Assembly (NCBI GenBank): GCA_934561515.1
Contig: CAKTGM010000019.1
Coordinates: 1-34,705, forward strand
DNA length: 34,705 bases
Direction: 5' to 3'
Origin: an uncultured Oscillospiraceae bacterium
GTDB taxonomy: Bacteria; Bacillota; Clostridia; Oscillospirales; Oscillospiraceae
Positions 15,743 to 22,503 of the stretch are shown here, piece after piece. A program made the position numbers and the translations under genes. Numbering within the stretch: position 1 is the stretch's first letter; each line of letters opens with the position of its first letter. The notes under the pieces are model-generated. The model made no database searches and had not been told where the DNA came from. It worked only from the letters and a program-made list of their open reading frames with translations.

Positions 15743-16471
15743 ATGCGTTTGGAAAAGATTGAAAATACCTCTCCGAAAATTCCGGAGCTTATTATGAAGT
15801 CCCTGATCGGCGCGATCGAGCAGGGGAGCATTCAGGTCGGGGAGGAGCTGCCGTCGGAGCGCGACCTTGCCGAGAGCCTCGGCGTTGGGCGCGGTTCTCT
15901 GCGCGAGTGCTTTGCCATTCTGGAATACCTCGGCGCCATTGAGAGCAAGGGAAACCGCAAGGTGCTGCTGCGGGACGCCGATTACATCAAAAAGGTGCGC
16001 TCCTGGATCGAGAACGCAAATCAGATCGACAGCCGCCAGACCTTCAACGAGTTCCGTCAGGTGATCGAGGTGGGCATTGTGAAGCTTGCCTGCGTGCGCG
16101 CAACGGAGGAGGACCTTGAGAGCATCCGGCTCGCCGTGGAGCGTCTGGCAGAGGAACCGGGCAATTATATGCACGACGTGGAATTCCACGATTCGCTCGC
16201 GGTTGCCAGCCACAACTCCATGCTGGCCTCGACGATCCATCTGGTCAATAACCTCATCGCCGATGTCCGCATCCGCTTCTGGGATTTGCCGGATTATCAG
16301 GACATTACGCTCAGATCGCATCGGAAGATCTACGAGACCGTCCGCGACCACGACATCGAGGCCGCGCAGAACGCAATGATCGAGCATCTGGACATCGTCC
16401 GCGACTTTGCCGAGCGCTTTCCGCAGCGCAGCAAGGGCGAGGAGGAGTCTCCGGTCAGCTGGGGAAAATAA
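15743..16471 (+). CDS. FadR-subfamily GntR transcriptional regulator
   Basis: DNA-binding regulator of 242 residues. The N-terminal winged helix-turn-helix (about 12-78) includes the hallmark LPSERDLAESLGVGRGSLRE. The C-terminal FCD ligand domain (about 98-225) has the usual metal-site residues D145, H149, H193 and H215. FCD regulators normally bind a carboxylate ligand, often through the metal, and leave DNA on binding it. GGAGG stands before the ATG. Three related GGT-NNN-ACC sites lie before this gene, the TRAP operon and the PPC/dehydrogenase operon, so the likely job is substrate-responsive repression of all three. The ligand is probably the transported acid or its product; this is inference. 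Its own terminator follows at 16483. Confidence 0.93.
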   Translation: MRLEKIENTSPKIPELIMKSLIGAIEQGSIQVGEELPSERDLAESLGVGRGSLRECFAILEYLGAIESKGNRKVLLRDADYIKKVRSWIENANQIDSRQTFNEFRQVIEVGIVKLACVRATEEDLESIRLAVERLAEEPGNYMHDVEFHDSLAVASHNSMLASTIHLVNNLIADVRIRFWDLPDYQDITLRSHRKIYETVRDHDIEAAQNAMIEHLDIVRDFAERFPQRSKGEEESPVSWGK

Positions 16472-16482
16472 AGAAAAACACC

Positions 16483-16517
16483 AAAAGTATGCCCGCTTCG
16501 GCGGGCATACTTTTTTT
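16483..16517 (+). terminator. Intrinsic terminator after the regulator gene
   Basis: Perfect 14-bp stem AAAAGTATGCCCGC (16483-16496) / GCGGGCATACTTTT (16501-16514) with a TTCG loop and a run of seven T. It separates the regulator from the TRAP operon promoter. Confidence 0.95.
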
Positions 16518-16608
16518 GCAAGCACCAAATAAAAAATCAGAATTTCGCGGAATATACAAAATTTTAACGAGTAAATATATGAAACATGGAAATTAAGCAA
16601 AAAAGAGG

Positions 16609-16637
16609 TTGACTTTGGGAGAATAAAGTGATACCTT
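16609..16637 (+). promoter_or_regulatory. Promoter of TRAP transporter operon 1
   Basis: -35 TTGACT (16609-16614), 17-bp spacer ending in TGA, and a weak -10 TACCTT (16632-16637), giving an extended -10 form. The transcription start would be near 16644, directly before operator 2. The stretch 16518-16608 is AT-rich with no gene. Confidence 0.6.
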
Positions 16638-16649
16638 GTACGCGTAGGT

Positions 16650-16660
16650 TGGTATGACCA
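16650..16660. promoter_or_regulatory. Operator 2, FadR/GntR-type (before TRAP operon 1)
   Basis: TGGTATGACCA fits TNGTNNNACNA exactly. Extended by one base (TTGGTATGACCA, 16649-16660) it is identical over 12 bp to operator 3 on the opposite strand. It begins about 6 bp after the predicted start site, so bound regulator would block transcription. Confidence 0.75.
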
Positions 16661-16751
16661 CAAGACCGCCTAGCCATCCGACCGAAAAAAGGCGGGCTGC
16701 GGTCATCCGATCGCTCCGTGCGGAAGGGCTGCGCGCTTGCGTTTGGAGCGA

Positions 16752-16785
16752 GCCTGTTCGGTGTGTGAACGGGCAGCGAACAGGC
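16752..16785 (+). repeat. Inverted repeat in the leader of TRAP operon 1
   Basis: GCCTGTTCG (16752-16760) and CGAACAGGC (16777-16785), a perfect 9-bp stem. A GAAC at 16767-16770 inside the loop can pair with the same GTTC instead, so two mutually exclusive folds exist. There is no T-run after it. It lies about 25 bp before the dctQ RBS. Confidence 0.6.
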
Positions 16786-16823
16786 AGCAAACGAGAAAAC
16801 AAAATAATGGAGGGATGCGTTGC

Positions 16824-17330
16824 ATGAAAGTATACAAAAAGATTATGGACGGCCTCGCGTTCGTGGAGAAAATCGTGCTCTGCGTTATCACCGTTGTCGT
16901 TACCGTGATCACCTTTGCGAACGTCTGCGTCAGAAAGATGACAGAAACGCAGTTTGCATGGTCGGAGGAGCTGGTGATCAACCTCTTCGTTCTGATGATC
17001 ATGCTGGGCTGTGCGCTGTGCGCGCGCGAGGGAAGCCTCATCAGCCTGTCTTTGATTTTCGACTTCCTGAAGGCGAAGGGCAAGAAGATCTTTGTCGTGA
17101 TCACTACGCTGGTCAGCTGCGGCTTCTACGGCGTGCTGTTCAAAACCGGTCTCGACAAGGTCCTCACGCAGATCGCCAACGGCAAGACGACCTTCTCCCT
17201 CGGCTGGCCTGAATGGGTGTTTACCGTCTTCCTGCCGATCGGCTGCGTATTCCTGATCCTGCACACCATCGAGTTCTTTATCGATGTGATGCGAGGTCAG
17301 GCGGACTGTGTGAAAGAAACGGAGGAATAA
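16824..17330 (+). CDS. dctQ: TRAP transporter small membrane subunit DctQ (transporter 1)
   Basis: Four-helix DctQ subunit of 168 residues that bridges the binding protein and the DctM channel of a sodium-driven TRAP importer. Hydrophobic segments are around residues 15-38, 52-68, 88-108 and 130-150; FANVCVRKMTETQFAWSEEL between the first two is the usual DctQ signature region. The frame opens at 16737, but ATG 16824 is chosen because GGAGGG (16809-16814) is 9 bases upstream and the alternative ATG at 16815 abuts that RBS. dctM starts 4 bp after its stop. It is first in a Q-M-P operon behind operator 2. Confidence 0.92.
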   Translation: MKVYKKIMDGLAFVEKIVLCVITVVVTVITFANVCVRKMTETQFAWSEELVINLFVLMIMLGCALCAREGSLISLSLIFDFLKAKGKKIFVVITTLVSCGFYGVLFKTGLDKVLTQIANGKTTFSLGWPEWVFTVFLPIGCVFLILHTIEFFIDVMRGQADCVKETEE

Positions 17331-17334
17331 AAGA

Positions 17335-18636
17335 ATGATCAATCTGATTTTGTTCGGAAGCTTCTTTGTAATGCTGCTGCTCAACATTCCCATTGCAGTC
17401 AGCCTCGGCACCTCTGCGATCTTCGCAATGCTTTTTTCCGGCGACGGCTTTTCCGTCATCGCCACCAACGTCTACAACGGCATGGCAAAGTTCCTGCTGC
17501 TGGCGATCCCGTTCTTTGTCCTCTCCGGCAACATCATGGCAAAGGCCGGCATCTCCACAAGACTGGTCGACTTCATCGATGACTGCGTCGGTCATATCCG
17601 CGGCGGCATCGCCATCGTCTGCGTCATCGTGGCCTGCTTCTTCGGCGCCATCTCCGGCTCCGGCCCCGCGACCGTCGCGGCGCTCGGCATCATCCTGATC
17701 CCCGCGATGATCAACCGCGGCGGCTTCTCCGCCCCGTTTTCTTCGTCCCTGATGGCGGCGGCCTCCTCGATCGCCATCGTGATCCCGCCGTCCATTTCCT
17801 TCGTCGTTTACGCCTCGATCACCGGCGTTTCCGTCGGCGATATGTTCATGGGCGGCATTCTCCCCGGCATTATGATGGGCCTTGCGCTGATCGCCATCAT
17901 CATGATCGAGGTTCGCAGAAAGGGCATTCAGGCCTCGCGTGAAAAGGCGAGCTGGGGTCACCGCTGGAAGACCTTCCGCACTGCGTTCTGGGGCTTCCTG
18001 GTTCCCGTCATCATCCTCGGCGGTATCTACGGCGGTTTCTTCACCCCGACCGAGGCTGCTGCGGTCTCCGTTGTCTACGGCCTGTTCGTCGGCGTGGTCA
18101 TTTACAGAGAGGTCAAGTGGAAGGACATGGGCGAGCTGCTCGTGGACTCCGGCAAGACCACCGGCGGCATCATGCTGATCATCGGCTCGGCGACGCTGTT
18201 TGCCTACATCTGCACGATCCACGGCATTTCCGGCGCGGCGCAGAGCCTGCTGCTCCAGATCTCCGGCAACAAGTATGTGTTCCTGCTGATCGTCAACGTG
18301 ATCTTCCTCATCGCCGGCTGCTTCGTGGATGCGAACTCCGCCATGTACATCTTTATCCCCATCATGTATCCCGTTGCCCAGCAGCTCGGGATCAATCTGG
18401 TCCACTTCGGCGTGCTCTCCACGGTGAACCTCGCCATCGGTCAGGTCACTCCGCCCGTCGGCGTCAACCTGTTCGTGGCCATCGGCGTCAGCTCCAAGCT
18501 GCATGACCTGCGCGACAAGACCAAGGTCACCATCGCCAGCATGTCCAAGGCGGTGTGGCCGATGATCATCGCCTGCGTGATCGCGCTGATGCTGGTCACC
18601 TACATTCCGTTCTTCTCCACCGTGTTTCTGAAGTAA
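17335..18636 (+). CDS. dctM: TRAP transporter large membrane subunit DctM (transporter 1)
   Basis: DctM channel subunit, 433 residues, the typical length, with about 12 hydrophobic segments. Family motifs include NGMAKFLLLAIPFFVLSGN (from about residue 44), the half-site loop FGAISGSGPATVAALG (about 103-118), IPPSISFVVY, and GQVTPPVGVNLFVA near the C terminus. It moves the substrate inward with sodium. GGAGGAATAAAAG before the ATG is the RBS and overlaps the end of dctQ. dctP follows after an 86-bp gap that holds a GC-rich hairpin. Confidence 0.95.
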   Translation: MINLILFGSFFVMLLLNIPIAVSLGTSAIFAMLFSGDGFSVIATNVYNGMAKFLLLAIPFFVLSGNIMAKAGISTRLVDFIDDCVGHIRGGIAIVCVIVACFFGAISGSGPATVAALGIILIPAMINRGGFSAPFSSSLMAAASSIAIVIPPSISFVVYASITGVSVGDMFMGGILPGIMMGLALIAIIMIEVRRKGIQASREKASWGHRWKTFRTAFWGFLVPVIILGGIYGGFFTPTEAAAVSVVYGLFVGVVIYREVKWKDMGELLVDSGKTTGGIMLIIGSATLFAYICTIHGISGAAQSLLLQISGNKYVFLLIVNVIFLIAGCFVDANSAMYIFIPIMYPVAQQLGINLVHFGVLSTVNLAIGQVTPPVGVNLFVAIGVSSKLHDLRDKTKVTIASMSKAVWPMIIACVIALMLVTYIPFFSTVFLK

Positions 18637-18667
18637 TCATCAGTGCACTTCCCGTCAGATCTCAACT

Positions 18668-18688
18668 CCCCGCCCCGCGCGGGCGGGG
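18668..18688 (+). repeat. GC-rich hairpin between dctM and dctP (transporter 1)
   Basis: CCCCGCCC (18668-18675) / GGGCGGGG (18681-18688), 5-nt loop, with no T-run. It probably stabilises or separates the dctP part of the mRNA, which must be translated in excess over the membrane subunits. Confidence 0.7.
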
Positions 18689-18722
18689 AAGCAGATAAAA
18701 ACAAACTATAGGAGGAAACAAA

Positions 18723-19784
18723 ATGAAAAAGCTTATTGCATTGATCCTTGCCGCCGTTATGTGTCTGAGCCTCGCTGCGTGCGGCTCGAAGGGCAACGAC
18801 CCCGCCGAGGGCGGTTCCGGCGACGAAACGCCTAAGTTCGAAAAGCAGGTCTGGAAATTTGCCTGCTCTGCGACCGACAACACCTGCTGGGCTGACATGG
18901 GCCGTGACTTCGGCAAGATGATCAGCGAGGCGACGGACGGTGCGATCACCGTTCAGGTCTATGCCGCCGACCAGCTGACCGCCGGCAACCAGTCTGAGGG
19001 CATTCAGGCCGTTATCGACGGTACGACTGAAATGTGCGCACACTCCAACCTGATCATGTCCGCCTTCGACCAGCGCCTCAACGTGGTCTCCCTCCCGTTT
19101 GCATTCTCTTCCTTTGACGATGTTGACGCCAAGCTCGATGGCGAGGCCGGCGCTGCGCTCGCTCCCGTCGTGGAGGATCTCGGCCTGCACCTGCTGGGCA
19201 TCGCTGAGAACGGCTTTCGTCACCCCACCAACAGCAAGCACCCCATCGAGTCCCTCGCCGACATGAAGGGCCTGAAGATCCGCTGCGCCGGTTCCGCCGT
19301 CCTGAACAACGCTTATGATGCCTGGGGCGCCAACTGGGCCAACGCCAACTGGTCTGAGGTCTTCACCGCGCTGCAGACCGGCACCTATGACGGTCAGGAG
19401 AACCCCCTGCCCACCGCTGACGGCGCTTCCATGTCCGAGGTTCAGAAGTACTGCACCTACTGGACCGGTATTTATGACTGCATCTTCTTCTGCATGAACG
19501 CTGACCTCTACAACAGCCTCGATCCCGAGCTGCAGAAGATCGTTGACGAGTGCGGCGCCAAGGCTGCTCAGAACCAGCGTGAGCTCGAGCGTCAGGGCGA
19601 CCAGGAAGTGCTTGAGAAGTGGAAGGCTGCCGGCGTTCAGATCAGCGAGCTGAGCGACGAGGCCGCTGCCGAGTTCAAGGAGGCTTCCTCCGGTGTGGCC
19701 GGTAAGTTCATCGACGAGTGCGCCAACAAGTACGGCTTCGATAAGGACGAGGTGACCGCTCTGGTCAACGCGTTCACGAAGTAA
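18723..19784 (+). CDS. dctP: TRAP transporter substrate-binding lipoprotein DctP (transporter 1)
   Basis: Extracytoplasmic solute receptor of 353 residues. It has a lipoprotein signal peptide with lipobox LAAC (Cys20) and a Gly/Glu/Asp spacer, then a DctP fold. The central motif MKGLKIRCAGSAVLNNAYDA carries the conserved Arg that salt-bridges the carboxylate of the ligand, and SEVFTALQTGTYDGQENP is the family hinge motif. This points to an organic acid ligand, not further defined; pairing with the dehydrogenase operon suggests a 2-oxo- or hydroxy-acid. RBS AGGAGGA precedes the ATG. It is last in the Q-M-P operon and followed by two hairpins, the second a strong terminator. Confidence 0.95.
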   Translation: MKKLIALILAAVMCLSLAACGSKGNDPAEGGSGDETPKFEKQVWKFACSATDNTCWADMGRDFGKMISEATDGAITVQVYAADQLTAGNQSEGIQAVIDGTTEMCAHSNLIMSAFDQRLNVVSLPFAFSSFDDVDAKLDGEAGAALAPVVEDLGLHLLGIAENGFRHPTNSKHPIESLADMKGLKIRCAGSAVLNNAYDAWGANWANANWSEVFTALQTGTYDGQENPLPTADGASMSEVQKYCTYWTGIYDCIFFCMNADLYNSLDPELQKIVDECGAKAAQNQRELERQGDQEVLEKWKAAGVQISELSDEAAAEFKEASSGVAGKFIDECANKYGFDKDEVTALVNAFTK

Positions 19785-19819
19785 TCGAGCGTCTTCTTTC
19801 AAAATCGGTCGGCTTACTT

Positions 19820-19841
19820 TGCGGCTGATCCGTCAGCCGCA
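19820..19841 (+). repeat. First of two related hairpins after dctP
   Basis: TGCGGCTGA (19820-19828) / TCAGCCGCA (19833-19841), TCCG loop. Its arms share TGCGGCTG/CAGCCGCA with the terminator hairpin 28 bp downstream, so arms could exchange between the two stems. Confidence 0.7.
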
Positions 19842-19868
19842 GGAGGAGCGACCCTGCGGAGCCCATAC

Positions 19869-19905
19869 AAAGGTGCAGCCGCAGCCACTTGCGGCTGCAC
19901 CTTTT
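19869..19905 (+). terminator. Intrinsic terminator of TRAP operon 1
   Basis: Perfect 15-bp stem AAAGGTGCAGCCGCA (19869-19883) / TGCGGCTGCACCTTT (19890-19904), 6-nt loop, T-rich 3' side. It separates the transporter operon from the PPC/dehydrogenase operon. Confidence 0.93.
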
Positions 19906-19942
19906 CTCAAAAATGAGATGGGTTCATTTTTTGGAAAATGGA

Positions 19943-19954
19943 TGGTCATACCAA
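19943..19954. promoter_or_regulatory. Operator 3, FadR/GntR-type (before the PPC/dehydrogenase operon)
   Basis: TGGTCATACCAA, the exact reverse complement of TTGGTATGACCA in operator 2. It lies between the TRAP terminator and the PPC gene start at 19985. I see no convincing -35/-10 pair here: TTCATT at 19923 is the best -35 guess and the operator overlaps where the -10 would be. The promoter itself is therefore unassigned. Confidence 0.72.
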
Positions 19955-19984
19955 CAGACCACGATTTCGGAAAGAAGGAAAAAA

Positions 19985-20470
19985 ATGAGCGACAAAAGCG
20001 ATATTTTAGAAATGGCGCAGGGCCATCTTTCTCGCGTGATCGCGGTGCGCCTGCGCCCCGGAACGGACGTGCTCAAGGGAATGGAAGAAGCCTGCAAGCG
20101 CGCCGGGATCAAAAACGGCGTGGTGCTCAGCGCGATCGGCAGTCTGGATTCCCCTCACTTCTGCAATCCGGTCGAGCTGCCGACCAAGGCCGGCTTCGGC
20201 TACGGCGAGACACTGCACCTGACAGGCCCCATCGAGCTGACGAATGCCTCCGGCATCATCTGCCACGATGACGAGGGCAATGTCAATCTGCACATCCACG
20301 TTACGATGTCCGACCGCCACGGGAACGCGCACGGCGGGCATCTGGTCGAGGGCACCAAGGTGCTTTTGACCACCGACGTCGTGATCGCCGAGATCGAGGG
20401 GCTGGTCATGGGCAGAAAGTTTGACCCCGAATTGGAAGTTCCCCTGTTTGCACCCAGACAGGAAGCATAA
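19985..20470 (+). CDS. PPC-domain (DUF296) protein
   Basis: Small protein of 161 residues made almost entirely of one PPC domain. This fold is found in plant AT-hook nuclear proteins and in free-standing bacterial and archaeal proteins, where it forms trimers. The core reads NLHIHVTMSDRHGNAHGGHL (about 101-120), with H103, H105 and H119 as candidate metal or ligand residues. There is no AT-hook, so DNA binding is not implied. The function of bacterial stand-alone PPC proteins is not established. The frame opens at 19889, but ATG 19985 follows an AGAAGGA RBS and starts the domain. It is first in the operon before the E1 alpha gene and directly after operator 3, so it belongs to the regulated pathway. 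Confidence 0.87.
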   Translation: MSDKSDILEMAQGHLSRVIAVRLRPGTDVLKGMEEACKRAGIKNGVVLSAIGSLDSPHFCNPVELPTKAGFGYGETLHLTGPIELTNASGIICHDDEGNVNLHIHVTMSDRHGNAHGGHLVEGTKVLLTTDVVIAEIEGLVMGRKFDPELEVPLFAPRQEA

Positions 20471-20499
20471 ATGGATCATAACAGAAAGGCGTGAAAACA

Positions 20500-21513
20500 T
20501 TGGCTACTAATAAAAAGGTCTCGAATGAAAAGGTTTCGACAGAGATGCTGCTGGGCTTTTACCGCACGATGGTTCGGATCCGCTCGTTTGAGGAGCACGC
20601 GGCAGAATGCTTTACCAAAGGTATGCTCGCGGGCAATATCCATCTGAGCATCGGGCAGGAGGGTGCGGAGGCCGGCGCCTTCGCCGCCATCCAGCCGCAG
20701 GACTACTTCACCTCCACGCACCGCGGCCACGGTCATGTCATCGCCCGCGGCGGCGACCCCAAGCTCGCCATGGCTGAGCTCTTCGGCAAGAAGACGGGCT
20801 ACTGCAAGGGCAAGGGCGGCAGTATGCACATTGCCGATATGGCGAAGATGAACCACCTCGGTGCGAACGGCATCGTCGGCGCTGGCCAGGGCATCTCCTG
20901 CGGCAGCGCGCTTGCCAGCAAGATCATGGGCGATAACGCCGTGACCGTCGGCTGCTTCGGCGACGGCGCTACCAACGAGGGCACCTTCCATGAAAACCTC
21001 AACATGGCGGCGGCGTGGAGCCTCCCCGTGGTGTGGTTCATTGAAAACAACTGCTACGGCGTTTCCACCGAGATCCACCGCGTGACGAATACGCCCGACC
21101 TCGCCCCCCGTGCGGCGGCCTACGGCGTGGAGTACGCCGTGGTCGACGGCACCGATCCCGTGGAGGTCTATGAGGCGATGACCAAGGCGATGGAGCACGC
21201 GCGCAGCGGCAAGGGCCCCTATGTGCTCGAGGCGAAGGTGTATCGTTATCAGGGCCATTACTGCGGCGACCCTGCGGTGTACCGTCCCGCCAAGTATATG
21301 GAGGACGCGCTGAAAAACGACCCCATCGAAAAGCTCGGCAAAAAGCTCAAGGAGCTGGGCGTGAGCGATGAGGAGCTTGACAAGATCAAGCAGGATGCGC
21401 AGGAGGAAATGGACGAGGCCGTCAAGTTTGCGGACGCCTCGGAGTATCCCGACCCCGCAACGGTTCTCGATGATATGTATGTTACGGACAATGAAAGGTG
21501 TGTGGCAAGATGA
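20500..21513 (+). CDS. acoA: TPP-dependent acetoin/2-oxoacid dehydrogenase E1 alpha subunit
   Basis: E1 alpha of a multienzyme dehydrogenase, 337 residues. The thiamine diphosphate motif is complete: G154-D155-G156 then N183-N184 (GDG...ENNCYG). YFTSTHRGHGHVIARG and GKKTGYCKGKGGSMHIAD are most like acetoin dehydrogenase E1 alpha, but pyruvate or another 2-oxoacid cannot be excluded. The start is unusual. GTG at 20491 sits too close to AGAAAGG, whereas TTG at 20500 has about 10 bases spacing and gives the N terminus MATNKK, so TTG is preferred. It lies 29 bp after the PPC gene and overlaps the E1 beta gene by 4 bp. With E1 beta it cleaves the substrate and passes the acyl group to the E2 lipoyl arm. 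Confidence 0.9.
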   Translation: MATNKKVSNEKVSTEMLLGFYRTMVRIRSFEEHAAECFTKGMLAGNIHLSIGQEGAEAGAFAAIQPQDYFTSTHRGHGHVIARGGDPKLAMAELFGKKTGYCKGKGGSMHIADMAKMNHLGANGIVGAGQGISCGSALASKIMGDNAVTVGCFGDGATNEGTFHENLNMAAAWSLPVVWFIENNCYGVSTEIHRVTNTPDLAPRAAAYGVEYAVVDGTDPVEVYEAMTKAMEHARSGKGPYVLEAKVYRYQGHYCGDPAVYRPAKYMEDALKNDPIEKLGKKLKELGVSDEELDKIKQDAQEEMDEAVKFADASEYPDPATVLDDMYVTDNERCVAR

Positions 21514-22490
21514 GCAAAAAGATCACCGTCAGCAAGGCGATCGGTGAAGCCCTGCACGAAGAGATGCTCCGTGATGACAAGGTGTTCATCATGGGCGAGG
21601 ACATGGCCGTTATGGGCAATGTCTTTGCGATCACCAAAGGCTTTCTGGAGGAATTCGGCCCCAACCGCGTGATCGATACGCCGATCTCCGAAGAAGGCTT
21701 CTGCGGCATGGCAGTGGGTGCGGCGATGCGTGGTATGCGCCCCGTTGTCGAGCTGATGTACGACGACTTTGCAACCGTCGCGGCAGACCCCCTGCTCAAT
21801 CAGGCCGCCAAGATGCGTTACATGACCGGCGGACAGTGCTCCGTGCCCATGGTGCTGCGCGCGCCGATGGGCTCCGGCCGCCGCAATGCCGGCCAGCACT
21901 CCCAGTCCTTTGAAAACTTCTTCTGCCACTTCCCCGGCCTGAAGGTCATCGCTCCCTGCTCGGCAGAGGATGCCAAGGGTATGCTCAAGAGCGCGATCCG
22001 CGACGACGACCCCGTCATCTGCCTGGAGCACAAGCTGCTCTATGCCCACAAGGAAGAGATCCCCGAGGGCGAGTACACCATTCCGCTCGGTCAGGCCAAG
22101 GTGAAGCGCGAGGGCAAGGACCTCACCATCATTACCTGGAGCCGCGAGGTGAACTTCTCACTCGAAGCGGCGGAAACGCTGGCTGCGGAGGGCATCGACG
22201 TTGAGGTGCTCGATCTGCGCTCGCTCGTGCCGCTGGATTGGGACGCCATCAAGGCCTCCGTCTCCAAGACGCACAATGTTATCGTTGTTTCCGAGGAAGT
22301 CAAGCGCGGCAGCTACGCCGGCGAGATCTCCGCGCAGATCGCCGAGGAGCTCTTTGACGAGCTGGACGCTCCCGTGGAGCGCGTGTGCGGCCTGAACATC
22401 GTCTCTCCGTTCTCTCCTGTGCTTGAGGATCAGAACTTCCCGCATCCCGAGACCATTGTTGCAGCCGTCAAGCATGTCCTGAACAAGTAA
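21510..22490 (+). CDS. acoB: TPP-dependent acetoin/2-oxoacid dehydrogenase E1 beta subunit
   Basis: E1 beta, 326 residues, normal length. The N-terminal pyrimidine-binding half contains MGEDMAVMGNVFAITKGF and RVIDTPISEEGFCGMAVGAA. The C-terminal transketolase-like half contains GKDLTIITWSREV and VEVLDLRSLVPLD, and VISEEVKRG-like VVSEEVKRG follows. ATG 21510 overlaps the E1 alpha stop (ATGA); the frame runs up to a GTG at 21498, which lacks a spaced RBS. It forms the alpha2-beta2 E1 with the preceding product. The gap to the E2 gene is 13 bp with an AAGGAGG RBS. Substrate choice between acetoin and a 2-oxoacid remains open. Confidence 0.93.
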   Translation: MSKKITVSKAIGEALHEEMLRDDKVFIMGEDMAVMGNVFAITKGFLEEFGPNRVIDTPISEEGFCGMAVGAAMRGMRPVVELMYDDFATVAADPLLNQAAKMRYMTGGQCSVPMVLRAPMGSGRRNAGQHSQSFENFFCHFPGLKVIAPCSAEDAKGMLKSAIRDDDPVICLEHKLLYAHKEEIPEGEYTIPLGQAKVKREGKDLTIITWSREVNFSLEAAETLAAEGIDVEVLDLRSLVPLDWDAIKASVSKTHNVIVVSEEVKRGSYAGEISAQIAEELFDELDAPVERVCGLNIVSPFSPVLEDQNFPHPETIVAAVKHVLNK

Positions 22491-22503
22491 GGAGGACAAG
22501 AAC

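Noticed and set aside
17278..18504. A 408-codon Asp/His/Gly-rich frame opposite dctM
   Set aside because: Antisense image of a membrane protein gene; composition is typical of such shadows.
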